In this document: piece after piece, positions 32,316 to 41,159 of the stretch | How the letters are laid out: each line of letters begins with the position of its first letter | Position numbering within the stretch: the stretch's first letter is position 1 | Source: Thermococcus sp. | GTDB taxonomy: Archaea; Methanobacteriota_B; Thermococci; Thermococcales; Thermococcaceae | DNA length: 64,000 bases | Assembly: GCF_015521605.1 (NCBI RefSeq) | Contig: NZ_WANV01000031.1 | Coordinates: forward strand, 1 to 64,000 | Reading direction: 5' to 3' | Position numbers and translations under genes: made by a program | Notes under the pieces: generated by a model | What the model was told of the DNA's origin: nothing | Database searches by the model: none | Seen by the model: the letters and a program-made list of their open reading frames with translations, nothing else

Positions 32316-32672
32316 ATGGAGTGGAAGTCCCTGTTTATCGGGCTCCTCATCGGAGCGCTCATAGCCGTTCCCCTAGGAATGGCTCACAGTGGTGGGTTTG
32401 ACGCTGCAGAGAGGACCGGCACGCGCTGGGGCTTTGGACCCATGGGTGGCTACATGCACGGCGGAATGATGGGCTACGGCATGCACGGCATGATGGACGA
32501 CGAGATGTACGCGCAGATGCAGAACTACATGGCCAGCGGCAACTTCACCGAGATACACGAGGAGATGGAAAGCCAGATGGAGCCGTACATGGCCCAGTAC
32601 ATGGGCGGTGACTGGGCTGAGATGCACGAGACCTGCGAGAAGTACATGGGGATCGAGGCGAGCGGCGAGTGA
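32316..32672 (+). CDS. Exported Met/His-rich protein, probable copper-binding
   Basis: This 118-residue protein has a signal peptide (SLFIGLLIGALIAVPLGMAHS). The mature part is very rich in Met, with His and Gly (MGGYMHGGMMGYGMHGMMDDEMY, interrupted), then acidic helices with many Met (HEEMESQMEPYMAQYMG). There is a single Cys near the end (HETCEKYMG). Met/His clusters outside the membrane typically hold Cu(I) or Ag(I), as in CopK, CusF or PcoE-like proteins, although it is not clearly homologous to any. It heads a short operon that includes a CcdA-like protein and runs toward the CopR gene. Confidence 0.85.
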   Translation: MEWKSLFIGLLIGALIAVPLGMAHSGGFDAAERTGTRWGFGPMGGYMHGGMMGYGMHGMMDDEMYAQMQNYMASGNFTEIHEEMESQMEPYMAQYMGGDWAEMHETCEKYMGIEASGE

Positions 32673-32717
32673 GCCCTCTCCTGGTTTCATGTTTTTATGG
32701 CTCCTGTGGTGAAAGGT

Positions 32718-33077
32718 ATGAGAGAGGTGGCAGCGGGGATTGTAGTGGTTCTGCTTGTGTTGATTCTAGCCCTTGGATACTTTTCAGTGGGCGGTGGGGA
32801 TGCCCGGGACACTTTTCACGGAGTCCTCGTTGAAGGACGCCCCTTGAACTCAACCAATGCCCTTGTTTTGGCTGATACCAACTGCATTCCAGATCAAACA
32901 GGCACAAGACTCACCTGCACCGCGATAATAGACGCAAACGGTGAGGTTCTGAAGGTCAGATACACCCACCCCATAGAAGTCCCGTGCCTCGCGAGGGGAG
33001 ATAAAGTTAATATATCAATGAACTCTCATTCATCCGTGAAGATTGTGCGTCTTGGGGTGCCATCGATGGAGCATTAG
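32718..33077 (+). CDS. Small membrane-anchored extracytoplasmic protein
   Basis: This 119-residue protein has one N-terminal helix (about 5-25) and an exported beta-rich domain of about 90 residues. It contains TNCIPDQTGTRLTCTAIID and EVPCLARGDKVNISM: three Cys and an OB-like strand pattern. I do not recognise a family; the strand pattern resembles CcmE or small OB-fold proteins, but without the haem-binding His. ATG 32718 has GGTGAAAGG upstream. It lies between the Met-rich protein and the CcdA-like protein, so it may pass electrons or metal between them. Confidence 0.7.
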   Translation: MREVAAGIVVVLLVLILALGYFSVGGGDARDTFHGVLVEGRPLNSTNALVLADTNCIPDQTGTRLTCTAIIDANGEVLKVRYTHPIEVPCLARGDKVNISMNSHSSVKIVRLGVPSMEH

Positions 33078-33087
33078 GTGGGCTACC

Positions 33088-33822
33088 ATGTCGGTTTCAG
33101 ACGCAATTCTCATGACCGCCGCGGATATACCGCTGGACTCCCTGGGCCAGGTGACCGAGTTCACGGGGGTGACGTTCTCGATAATAGCCCTCGGGATTCT
33201 CAACGCCCTTCGGCCTTCCATATTCCTCATGATAGTGTTCCTTCTCTCTATGATAGCCCTTACGGACGAGAGGAAGGTTCTCAGGGTTGGCCTGGCGTTC
33301 ACCGCCGGCGCATTTCTGGGGTATTCGATAATAGCCGTTGCCCTCATGAACCTGCACACCAAGATACCCCTGCTCAGGTACTTTGTGGTCGCCTTTGGGA
33401 TAACCGTGGGAGTTTACAAGATACTTTCAGCACTGGGCTATGTGAGGATACCCCTCTCCAGCCCGCTGAGAGAAAGGAGCAATCAGGTTCTTGAAAAGGC
33501 CACCTCCCCACCGGCGGCTTTTGTTGTTGGGGGAGTGATGGCGTTCCTCTCACTGTCCTGTGTGCTTCCCTCGTACCTACTGGTGAGCTCCCTGCTTTCC
33601 GGCCAGTATCCCCCAGGGATCACCATGGCACTTCTTGTGGTGTTCATTGGAATATCTGTGCTGCCCTTTGCCCTCGTTACATTAGGCTTCCACTACGGGA
33701 GCAGGTACGCGAGACTGGGGAGGGCCGTGGATAGGCTCTCTTCGGTAAGCGGAAGGGGAGATTTAGTTATGGGCGTGGTGCTCGTGCTCGTGAGCGTGCT
33801 CTACTTTGTCTTCTTCCTTTAG
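33088..33822 (+). CDS. CcdA/DsbD-like membrane protein
   Basis: This 244-residue protein has about six helices in two related halves: GILNALRPSIFLMIVFLLSM in the first and GGVMAFLSLSCVLPSYLLVS in the second. This is the CcdA/DsbD transmembrane pattern, where each half normally has a Cys beside Pro. Here the second half keeps the Cys (SCVLP) but the first has Arg-Pro, so a two-Cys shuttle is not complete. It could still move reductant or serve as a metal or LysE-like carrier. Its last 60 nt are encoded opposite the end of the convergent copR-like gene. The ATG is 10 nt after the previous stop. Confidence 0.75.
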   Translation: MSVSDAILMTAADIPLDSLGQVTEFTGVTFSIIALGILNALRPSIFLMIVFLLSMIALTDERKVLRVGLAFTAGAFLGYSIIAVALMNLHTKIPLLRYFVVAFGITVGVYKILSALGYVRIPLSSPLRERSNQVLEKATSPPAAFVVGGVMAFLSLSCVLPSYLLVSSLLSGQYPPGITMALLVVFIGISVLPFALVTLGFHYGSRYARLGRAVDRLSSVSGRGDLVMGVVLVLVSVLYFVFFL

Positions 33823-34386
33823 CTTGAACTTTTCTATGTTCTCCCTTGTCTTTTTGAACTCCCTAAGACACGTCGGACAGCAGAGGAAGTAAACCCTGTT
33901 GTGGTACTTGTAGACTATCGGCTCTCCCACTATCTCCTTGCCGCAGTAGTCGCACTTGAAGGGTATTTTGACCTTCGGGGGGGTTGTTCTTTCAATGCTC
34001 TCAAGGACGGGCATTATCTCGATGACCTCAAAGCCCGCCCCCTCTATGACCTTCCTCAGCTCCTCCATATCTTCAACAGCTATCTTTATGAGGTACTTCC
34101 TGCTCGTGAAGCGGTTTATCTCGATTATCTCCTCGAACTCACTCATTTTTTCCAGATTGTCCGTCTTGACTATGAGGGCAACGACGTTGTGAGCCCTGAG
34201 CAGCTCCGGGTTCAGCTTTACGGTATATCCCAGAATTACTCCTTCCTTTTCAAGCTTTTCAAGGCGCGATTTTACCGTTGGCCTGCTGACGCCAAGCCTT
34301 TCCGCGAGCTCTGAGATGCTCAGGCGCGAATTGTCCATCAGCAGGTAAATGAGCTTCAAATCCAGATCGTCTATCTTCACTCCCAT
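33763..34386 (-). CDS. copR: CopR-type copper regulator: Lrp-like winged helix with TRASH domain
   Basis: This 207-residue protein has an N-terminal winged helix (about 5-50; ISELAERLGVSRPTVKSRLEKL) and a RAM-like alpha/beta domain (about 60-125). Then comes a TRASH metal-binding domain with CDYCGKEIVG and FLCCPTCLREF. The tail is His-rich (EHAHEHEHHAHN). This is the layout of archaeal CopR/CopT-like copper sensors. It is divergent from copA with about 116 nt between the starts, and the shared metal element lies there. ATG 34386 follows GGTGATG. Its 3' end overlaps the CcdA-like gene on the other strand by 60 nt. Confidence 0.92.
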   Translation of the reverse strand: MGVKIDDLDLKLIYLLMDNSRLSISELAERLGVSRPTVKSRLEKLEKEGVILGYTVKLNPELLRAHNVVALIVKTDNLEKMSEFEEIIEINRFTSRKYLIKIAVEDMEELRKVIEGAGFEVIEIMPVLESIERTTPPKVKIPFKCDYCGKEIVGEPIVYKYHNRVYFLCCPTCLREFKKTRENIEKFKLKEEDKVEHAHEHEHHAHN

Positions 34387-34435
34387 CACCGGTACATTTT
34401 ATCTCTTCCAAACTATAAAAATCCTCCTATCTACC

Positions 34436-34467
34436 TTTCCACTTTGGCAAAAAATAACTTCATGAAT
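34436..34467 (+). promoter_or_regulatory. Metal-gene promoter element between copR and copA
   Basis: TTTCCACTTTGGCAAAAAAT followed by AACTTCATGAAT. TTTCCA and TGGCAA(A) form an imperfect dyad with centre CTT. The A/T-rich AAAATAACTT supplies a weak TATA box about 45 nt before the copA start. This is the site most likely to be bound by the neighbouring CopR-type regulator. Confidence 0.65.
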
Positions 34468-34502
34468 CTCACTAATGGAGCATATAATGGAGGTGAACTC
34501 CG

Positions 34503-36908
34503 GTGGAAGTGAATGTTAAGATTACCGGAATGAGCTGTGCATCGTGCGCCAAGACGATAGAACTGGCGCTTAAAGAGCTCGATGGCGTAAAGGAAGCCAG
34601 GGTTAACCTGGCGACCGAAAGCGCCTACATAAAATTCGATGAATCAAGGGTAAGCATATCCAGCATAATCCGGGCCATCGAAAGCGTCGGCTACGGCGTT
34701 GTCAGGGAAAAGAGGGACGCGACTATTAAAATCGGCGGCATGACCTGTGCCTCTTGCGTCAGGACGATAGAGATGGCCCTCAAGGAACTCCCGGGCGTTC
34801 TGGACGTCAGGGTTAACCTCGCGACTGAAACCGCCAACGTCACCTACGACCCGACCATGGTGGAGATGGACGACATAAAGAAGACCATTGAGGAGTTCGG
34901 CTACCAGTTCCTGGGCGTTGAGGGCGAGGAGAGCATAGACATAGAACGGGAGGCCAGGGAGAGGCATCTCAAGGAGATGAAGAGAAAGCTCGTGGTGGCG
35001 TGGTTCTTTGGGGGCATCATAACCGTCATGACGTACCGCTGGCTCTTTGGACTGGACTTCGAGATCCCCTACATGCTCTGGATACAGTTCCTGCTGGCTA
35101 CCCCGGTCATAGTCTACTCAGGAAAGGACATCTTCCTCAAGGCCATTCGCTCGGTGAGGCACAGGACGCTCAACATGGACGTCATGTACTCCATGGGTGT
35201 CGGCTCGGCGTACATAGCGAGCGTGCTTGCGACCATAGGCGTCCTTCCGGCGGAATACAACTTCTACGAGGCAAGCGTACTGCTGCTGGCTTTTCTGCTC
35301 CTTGGCAGATACCTTGAGCATATGGCGAAAGGCAGGACGAGCGAGGCCATAAAGAAGCTCATGGGGCTCCAGGCGAAGAAGGCGACCGTGATAAGGGACG
35401 GCAAGGAGGTCGAAGTTCCCGTCAGCCAGGTCAAGGTCGGCGACATCGTGATAGTAAAGCCCGGCGAAAAGATACCCGTTGACGGCGTCGTTGTCGAGGG
35501 AGAGAGCTACGTTGACGAATCCATGATAACCGGCGAGCCAATACCCAACCTGAAGAAGGAGGGCGACGAGGTCATAGGCGGAACTATAAACAGGAACTCA
35601 GTGCTGAAGATTAAAGCAGAGAGGGTCGGCGGAGACACCGTCCTGGCGCAGATCATCAGGCTGGTTGAGGAAGCACAGAACACCAGACCTCCCATCCAGA
35701 GAATAGCGGACAAAATAGTGACGTACTTTATTCCAGTAGTGCTGACGGTTGCCCTGGCATCCTTCGTGTACTGGGCCTTTATAGCCAAAGAGCCGCTCAT
35801 CTTCGCCTTCACGACACTCATCAGCGTTCTGGTAATAGCCTGCCCCTGTGCCTTTGGCCTGGCCACACCGACCGCTTTGACAGTCGGGATGGGCAAAGGG
35901 GCCGAGATGGGCATACTCATCAAGAACGGAGAGGTGCTTGAGATAGCAAGGAAGGCAACGGTTGTGCTCTTCGACAAGACCGGAACCCTCACTAAGGGCA
36001 AGCCGGAAGTCACGGACGTCATCACGTTCGACATGGACGAGAAGGAGCTGCTGAGACTCGTCGCCTCGGCCGAGAAGCGCTCCGAGCACCCGCTCGGTGA
36101 GGCAATAGTCAGGAAGGCGGAGGAGCTCGGCCTTGAGATTGAGGAGCCAGAGGAGTTCGAGGCAATAACCGGCAAGGGTGTTAGAGCGGTCGTCGGGGGA
36201 AGGGAAATCCTCGCGGGCAACAGGAAGCTCATGACTGAAAACGGCTACTCTGTAAAGGACGTGGAAAAGGCTCTTCACAAGCTTGAGGACGAGGCAAAGA
36301 CCGCCATAACCGTCGCCATAGACGGCAGGATAGTGGGGATAATCGGCATAGCCGACACCATAAAGGAGAACGCGAAGGAGGCCATCGAGGAGCTCCACAG
36401 AATGGGCAAGAAGGTCGGCATGATCACCGGCGACAACAGAAGAACGGCCAATGCCATAGCGAGGCAGCTGAACATAGACTACATCCTGGCCGAGGTGCTC
36501 CCCCAGGACAAGGCCAATGAGGTGAAGAAGCTCCAGGAGAAGGGAGAAGTGGTAATCTTCGTGGGCGACGGAATAAACGACGCTCCAGCCCTGGCGCGGG
36601 CGGACATAGGAATAGCGGTAAGCTCCGGAACGGACATAGCGATGGAAAGCGGCGAGATAGTGCTCATGAGGAACGACATAAGGGACGTCGTAAAGGCAAT
36701 AAAGCTCAGTCAGAAAACTCTATCTAAGATAAAGCAGAACTTCTTCTGGGCGATGATATACAACGTAATCCTCATCCCCATAGCGGCGGGGGCACTCTAC
36801 CCGCTGTTCGGCATAGTCTTCAGGCCCGAGTGGGCAGCTGGAGCGATGGCGATAAGCAGCGTCAGCGTTGTTAGCAACTCGCTCCTGCTGAAGAGAGCCA
36901 GAATCTGA
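34503..36908 (+). CDS. copA: P1B-type Cu(I)/Ag(I) ATPase, CopA-like
   Basis: This 801-residue pump has two N-terminal HMA domains, each with a Cys pair (MSCASC near residue 10 and MTCASC near 80). Eight membrane helices, the transport motif CPC ([14 protein letters not shown]), DKTGTLTKG and [16 protein letters not shown] follow, with [17 protein letters not shown] at the C-terminus, typical of the Cu(I) P1B-1 group. It exports Cu(I) from the cytoplasm, probably receiving it from the HMA protein at 5489. GTG 34503 is used because GGAGGTGAA lies 4-5 nt upstream. It is divergent from copR and followed by a thioredoxin-like gene. Confidence 0.95.
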   Translation: MEVNVKITGMSCASCAKTIELALKELDGVKEARVNLATESAYIKFDESRVSISSIIRAIESVGYGVVREKRDATIKIGGMTCASCVRTIEMALKELPGVLDVRVNLATETANVTYDPTMVEMDDIKKTIEEFGYQFLGVEGEESIDIEREARERHLKEMKRKLVVAWFFGGIITVMTYRWLFGLDFEIPYMLWIQFLLATPVIVYSGKDIFLKAIRSVRHRTLNMDVMYSMGVGSAYIASVLATIGVLPAEYNFYEASVLLLAFLLLGRYLEHMAKGRTSEAIKKLMGLQAKKATVIRDGKEVEVPVSQVKVGDIVIVKPGEKIPVDGVVVEGESYVDESMITGEPIPNLKKEGDEVIGGTINRNSVLKIKAERVGGDTVLAQIIRLVEEAQNTRPPIQRIADKIVTYFIPVVLTVALASFVYWAFIAKEPLIFAFTTLISVLVIACPCAFGLATPTALTVGMGKGAEMGILIKNGEVLEIARKATVVLFDKTGTLTKGKPEVTDVITFDMDEKELLRLVASAEKRSEHPLGEAIVRKAEELGLEIEEPEEFEAITGKGVRAVVGGREILAGNRKLMTENGYSVKDVEKALHKLEDEAKTAITVAIDGRIVGIIGIADTIKENAKEAIEELHRMGKKVGMITGDNRRTANAIARQLNIDYILAEVLPQDKANEVKKLQEKGEVVIFVGDGINDAPALARADIGIAVSSGTDIAMESGEIVLMRNDIRDVVKAIKLSQKTLSKIKQNFFWAMIYNVILIPIAAGALYPLFGIVFRPEWAAGAMAISSVSVVSNSLLLKRARI

Positions 36909-36939
36909 CCCTTTATTTTTATTTCAGGGAGGTGTGAAC

Positions 36940-37245
36940 GTGATAGTTGAATACGACGGAAATCTTGACCTTGAGTCCGGGAAAAAAGTCCTGTGGTTTT
37001 CCATTCCGGGCTGTCCTCCGTGCAGAATAGTTGAGAACTTCATGGAGGAGCTCAGCAGGGAGTTCCCCGAGATAAATGTTGTCCACATCAACGCCGAGAG
37101 GTGGAGCGACCTGGTGAACCGCTTTGACGTCCTCAACGTTCCGACACTGGTCTACCTCCAGGATGGGAAAGAGATTGGGAGGCAGAACCTCATAAGGAGA
37201 AAGGAGGAGGTTCTCATAAGGTTCGAGGAGCTTAAGCGGCTCTAA
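36940..37245 (+). CDS. Thioredoxin-like protein with CPPC active site
   Basis: This 101-residue protein has a thioredoxin fold with active site GCPPCRIVENF (normal thioredoxins have CGPC) and cis-Pro region VLNVPTLVYLQDG. It lacks a signal peptide, so it is cytoplasmic. GTG 36940 is preferred, since GGGAGGTG sits at 36926-36933; GTG 36934 touches the ribosome binding site. It follows copA by 31 nt and is probably cotranscribed with it. It may keep Cys-based copper sites reduced under metal stress. Confidence 0.88.
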   Translation: MIVEYDGNLDLESGKKVLWFSIPGCPPCRIVENFMEELSREFPEINVVHINAERWSDLVNRFDVLNVPTLVYLQDGKEIGRQNLIRRKEEVLIRFEELKRL

Positions 37246-37836
37246 CTACTCCCCCGGAACCCCTACGGGAAAGATGTAGAGCGGTTCACCGGGGACCCCC
37301 AGCACCCTTTTTACCTCTTCGTCTCTGAAGGCTCCAACTGCAACGGTGCCCAGATTCAGTGCGGTGGCTTGGAGGTAGATGTTCTGTCCCATGTGGCCCG
37401 CGTCAATGTGGACGTAGCGTATCCCCCTCTCGCCGTACCGCCCCGTTGTTCTCTCGTAGTGGGCGACGATGACGATGTTAACCGGGGCGGTGGCAACGCA
37501 CCGCTGGCCCAGACAGGCCTCGGCTAGAGCCTTCCTGAAGTGCCCCTCCCTCACGGTTTCCAGCGAGTGGGCCTTTCCGTCGTAGAGGTAGACCCCCGGG
37601 GATAGGCCCTCCACGTTTTCGACCACTATGTAAACCTCGAAGGGATAGCATGCTCCCGCACTCGGTGAGGTTCTCTTTCCCCACCGGTTGATTCCATAAG
37701 CGGCCCAGAGCACCTGAGAGACCTCTTCAAGGGTCAGGGGATCGTCCTTGTACCTCCTTATGCTCCTCCTTCTGTCTATTGCCTCTTCCAGGCTCATGCT
37801 CCCCTCGCGTCTTGGGGCAGGCAGGGCGATTTTCAT
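37246..37836 (-). CDS. SagB-type/nitroreductase-family FMN oxidoreductase
   Basis: This 196-residue protein has an N-terminal lead (PAPRREGSMSLEEAIDRRRSIRRYKDDPLTLEEVSQVLWAAYGI) typical of the nitroreductase family. It continues with TSPSAGACYPFEVYIVVENV, as in SagB-type oxidoreductases, then VHIDAGHMGQNIYLQATALNLGTVAVGAF. FMN-binding Arg and Ser residues are kept. Substrate unknown; stand-alone SagB-like enzymes are common in Archaea. ATG 37836 with GGTGGTGA upstream is chosen rather than 37869. It converges on the thioredoxin gene, with stops directly adjacent. Confidence 0.88.
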   Translation of the reverse strand: MKIALPAPRREGSMSLEEAIDRRRSIRRYKDDPLTLEEVSQVLWAAYGINRWGKRTSPSAGACYPFEVYIVVENVEGLSPGVYLYDGKAHSLETVREGHFRKALAEACLGQRCVATAPVNIVIVAHYERTTGRYGERGIRYVHIDAGHMGQNIYLQATALNLGTVAVGAFRDEEVKRVLGVPGEPLYIFPVGVPGE

Positions 37837-37995
37837 ATTCACCACCACAACCGATGACACCTTTTTCATACATTAGGCTTTTGGTGGCCCTGCGAAACTA
37901 AAGAAACCCTCCGGGTCATTAAAATTGACAGATTTCAAACAAAAACCCATATAAATTTCAAGGTAGAAGTATCCTAAATACGGGACGGTGGGAAC

Positions 37996-40443
37996 ATGTC
38001 TGCTGGCAAGCCCCTCCTCGGGTTGCTCCTTCTTGTGCTCCTCTCGTTCCCAGTGGTCTCCTCCGCAAAGATCGCCGTGTGGTGGACCGGAGGTTCGATA
38101 CTCCATCCCAGGCTATCCCCTGACGGGCTTTATTTCACCGAGTATACTGGAAGGGTTGGCCTGAAGATCAACGAAACGCACTTCGTATTCTGGCGCCTGC
38201 CGTTTATGGTAAACGGGATGTCCGTGAGCGATAGGGTGTACCTCTCGGCTGACAGGGGGCCGCCGGCCGTTCTCGACCCCCGCGGAGACGTCCTTTACAT
38301 CTGGGAGTACCCGGGAGTATCGTTCATCCATGTCTTTGCCGTTCCGGGGGAGGCATACTACGCCGGAAAAATCAACGGGAGCGGTGGGATAGGTCTTCTT
38401 GAAGGCGACGGTCTCAAATTCTACGACCTTTCATCCGCAGGGATTGTGAACGTTTATGACACCTACGCCACTCCGAGGGGAATATACTTTACCGCAGAGC
38501 TGAACGAAAGCCCCCACGGCGGCATAGGTCTCCTCCAGCCGGAAAACGGAACCTTCCACCTCTGGAGGTTTCCCTCCAGCTATTCCCGGCTCATACCTGA
38601 CGGGATCGTCCTTGGCCACGACGGTTTTCTGTACGCCGCCATAATGGAGGGCGACGCCGTTGGACTGGTGAGATTCTCCCCGGAGAACGGCAGCTTTTTC
38701 TTCAAGGAGCTCGGCGAGAGGCCCCTTCACGTGAAGGCCTTCGGAAATAGGATCCTTCTCATGGATTCCAGGGGACTCCTGGCCATGATAGACCCTTCGG
38801 GCGTTTTCTGGACGCTTAACTCCACACTGGGGCCCGAAGAGCATGCATTCAACACGGTGTTTCTGGGGCCACCAACGCAGGTGCAGAACGTCACCAGGGA
38901 GGAGAGGGAGATAAGGCCGGAATACGTCGATGTAAACAAGGAATATATCGACGGCATTGTGCTCTACAATGTCGATGAAACCCATGACTTTGGCGGCGGT
39001 TACGTCGGCCAGCCCGGGACCTTGGTCCTCATTGATGAGCTCCGTCCGAAGGTTCATCTCGTCTACGAAAACGGAACCGTCAGGGCGTGGGTAACGCCCG
39101 GAGACATATTCACCGCTCCCCTTTTCCTCTACGTCAACGAAAAGCTCGTGAGGTGGGGCGGGGAAATAGTCTGGAACGCAACGTTCCTCGCAGGCAGGTA
39201 CAACCTTACCGCGGTTTACTTCGACGGGGAAGACGTCTACATGAACACGACAACCGTGGTGAGCGACCTGAGACCGGGGCTCCTCTGGAGCAGGTCGCTG
39301 AAAGTTGAGGGAGGGACCGTAATCTACGGGATGGCCAGCCATCCAGGGGTACCCGTAAACGTATCCGGGAGAACGGTATGGACGGACGGGAGGGGTTACT
39401 TCTCGTTCTTCGTTGAGAACGCCACGGAAACCGAAGCGACCCCCGTGGGGGAGGAAGGAGAGCCCAACCACTGGAGTGTCGCCCTTCTCATATTCGCCGT
39501 CCCAATCGGCGTTGCGGGTGCAGTGCTGATTGGAAGAAAGGATCGGAGGGGCTATGCCCTCCTGGTAATCGCACTGGTTCTCGCGGCGATGTATTTCACC
39601 GTCCCAAAAGTTCCCGGAGAGGTTGAAAAAGAAAAGCCCCTAACGCTATCTCTCGTTGTGGTCATGCCCCCTGGCTTCTACGCCTCAAACGTTACGGTAA
39701 CCGTGGATGGGGAGAACGCCGGAAGGACGGACTCGAGGGGCATGCTTGAGGTTCCCATCGACTACGGTCTCCACGAGGTCAAACTTCTATCTGGCGGTGC
39801 CGAGACGAAGTTTGAGGTGGCGATGGCTGAGAACAGAACCATGACGGTTCCGTTCTTTCCGGGGGTAAACGCGACGTTGACCAACGGGCCCGGTTACGCG
39901 GGCTTCTCTGCCTCGATTGGGAGCGTCACCCTCAGCTCGATGCACTCGGGTGCCTATCCTTCAGGCCCAATGAGCGGCAATATGGGGGAGGGAGAACTCG
40001 GGTCTGGCCAGTGCGATGTCTGCAAGCTTAAAGCGGCAATGGTCGGTGCCGTCGAAGGCGAGGCATGCAAGCTCTGCTGTCTCCAGAGCAAGAACTTTGG
40101 ACCCGCGGTTGTTTTCAACTACTACTTCCACCTCGTGTGGGCGGCAATAGAGCGCTTTGGCTGCGTAACCCCGTGGCCACCGATGCCCGAAACGAATTCC
40201 GTCGTTGGGGGAGCGGCGATAAACAGCTATGCCGATGATCTGGAGAACCGCCTTCCAAAGCCGGGCTGGGGGAGCATACATCCATGCCTATCTCCCCTGG
40301 ACGGTCTCGACCCGGCCGATCCAGGTACAATCTGCAGTGCTCTCGAATGCGCCGATATTAAGTTTGACTGCAACTGCTACGTTACCTGCTTCCTCGGGCC
40401 GTTTAAGATGTGGGACGCCTTCATAAATTGCATCGGCGGCTGA
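37996..40443 (+). CDS. Large secreted/membrane protein with beta-propeller-like domain and Cys-rich C-terminus
   Basis: This 815-residue protein has a signal peptide (LLGLLLLVLLSFPVVSSA), then about 300 residues of propeller-like repeats resembling streptogramin-lyase (Vgb) blades (DGLYFTEYTGRVGL, GIYFTAELNES, GFLYAAIMEGDAVGLVRF). Beta-sandwich segments come next. Two adjacent helices (about 495-535; VALLIFAVPIGVAGAVLIG, LLVIALVLAAMYFTV) are followed by an Ig-like domain and a C-terminal region of about 160 residues with many Cys (CDVCK, CKLCC, CNCYVTC). It is probably surface-exposed; the biological role is unknown. No operon partner upstream; the T-rich 40446-40460 may end it. Confidence 0.8.
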   Translation: MSAGKPLLGLLLLVLLSFPVVSSAKIAVWWTGGSILHPRLSPDGLYFTEYTGRVGLKINETHFVFWRLPFMVNGMSVSDRVYLSADRGPPAVLDPRGDVLYIWEYPGVSFIHVFAVPGEAYYAGKINGSGGIGLLEGDGLKFYDLSSAGIVNVYDTYATPRGIYFTAELNESPHGGIGLLQPENGTFHLWRFPSSYSRLIPDGIVLGHDGFLYAAIMEGDAVGLVRFSPENGSFFFKELGERPLHVKAFGNRILLMDSRGLLAMIDPSGVFWTLNSTLGPEEHAFNTVFLGPPTQVQNVTREEREIRPEYVDVNKEYIDGIVLYNVDETHDFGGGYVGQPGTLVLIDELRPKVHLVYENGTVRAWVTPGDIFTAPLFLYVNEKLVRWGGEIVWNATFLAGRYNLTAVYFDGEDVYMNTTTVVSDLRPGLLWSRSLKVEGGTVIYGMASHPGVPVNVSGRTVWTDGRGYFSFFVENATETEATPVGEEGEPNHWSVALLIFAVPIGVAGAVLIGRKDRRGYALLVIALVLAAMYFTVPKVPGEVEKEKPLTLSLVVVMPPGFYASNVTVTVDGENAGRTDSRGMLEVPIDYGLHEVKLLSGGAETKFEVAMAENRTMTVPFFPGVNATLTNGPGYAGFSASIGSVTLSSMHSGAYPSGPMSGNMGEGELGSGQCDVCKLKAAMVGAVEGEACKLCCLQSKNFGPAVVFNYYFHLVWAAIERFGCVTPWPPMPETNSVVGGAAINSYADDLENRLPKPGWGSIHPCLSPLDGLDPADPGTICSALECADIKFDCNCYVTCFLGPFKMWDAFINCIGG

Positions 40444-40445
40444 AG

Positions 40446-40460
40446 ACTTTTTCTTTTTTG
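40446..40460 (+). terminator. T-rich stretch after the beta-propeller-like gene
   Basis: CTTTTTCTTTTTT begins about 6 nt after the stop codon, the kind of T run that suffices for archaeal RNA polymerase termination. No stem precedes it. Confidence 0.4.
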
Positions 40461-40499
40461 GCCGGAAGGCTAATAATTCACGAGAACGATACTCGAACT

Positions 40500-41150
40500 A
40501 TGAAACGTTTAAAGATTGCAGTACCTTACACCAGAGAGCTTTCTGCCGGCTTTGAGTGGCTCATCGAAGCGATAGAATGGGCCTACGGGGACACTTACTT
40601 TACCCTAGGCACCGACGTCGTCAAGCTGGTAGAGATCAAGTTTAGGGATGGCGTAAACCCCGAGGAGATACTCGAGCGGCTGAAATCGCTTCCGCAAACG
40701 AAGGACGTCAAGGCCTTCCCGCGCAACGAGCACTACCTCATATACCTGCGGGCATCCTTTGGGCCCCAGAAGGAGAAGGCGGAAATGCTCTTTGAGCTCC
40801 AGAAGAAAGGGCTGGTCGTTTTTGAGAGCGGGACCTTTGTTGGGGGCGAGAGTGTTCTCTCGGTTCTCTGCGAGGAGAGCCTCGTGGGTGAGGTCGTGAG
40901 AACCTTCCGGGAAACCTACGGCGCAAGGGTAATCAGCGTTGAGGAAGCGGAACCGGAGAGCAGTCCCCTCTCAAAGCTGACGAAAAGGCAGGCGGAGGTT
41001 CTCCTTCTGGCTTACAAGAGCGGCTACTTCGACACCCCGAGACGCGTAACCCTTAGGGAGCTCTCCCAGATGCTCGGTCTGAGCCCTTCCACCGTGAAGG
41101 AGCATCTAAGAAAAGCGCAGAGGAAGGTACTTGAGGAGGTTATTGAATAG
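40500..41150 (+). CDS. Bat-like (bacterio-opsin activator, HTH_10) transcription regulator
   Basis: This 216-residue protein has an N-terminal alpha/beta region (about 1-140) and a C-terminal helix-turn-helix of HTH_10 type: LTKRQAEVLLLAYKSGYFDTPRRVTL followed by LSQMLGLSPSTVKEHLRKAQRK, in two segments. Bat-like regulators are often activators sensing small ligands or redox state. ATG 40500 fits a TATA-like CTAATAATTC about 30 nt upstream, so the transcript may be leaderless. The earlier in-frame ATG at 40410 lies inside the preceding gene. A methyltransferase gene follows 9 nt downstream and is probably its target or partner. Confidence 0.85.
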   Translation: MKRLKIAVPYTRELSAGFEWLIEAIEWAYGDTYFTLGTDVVKLVEIKFRDGVNPEEILERLKSLPQTKDVKAFPRNEHYLIYLRASFGPQKEKAEMLFELQKKGLVVFESGTFVGGESVLSVLCEESLVGEVVRTFRETYGARVISVEEAEPESSPLSKLTKRQAEVLLLAYKSGYFDTPRRVTLRELSQMLGLSPSTVKEHLRKAQRKVLEEVIE

Positions 41151-41159
41151 GAGGGAGAA

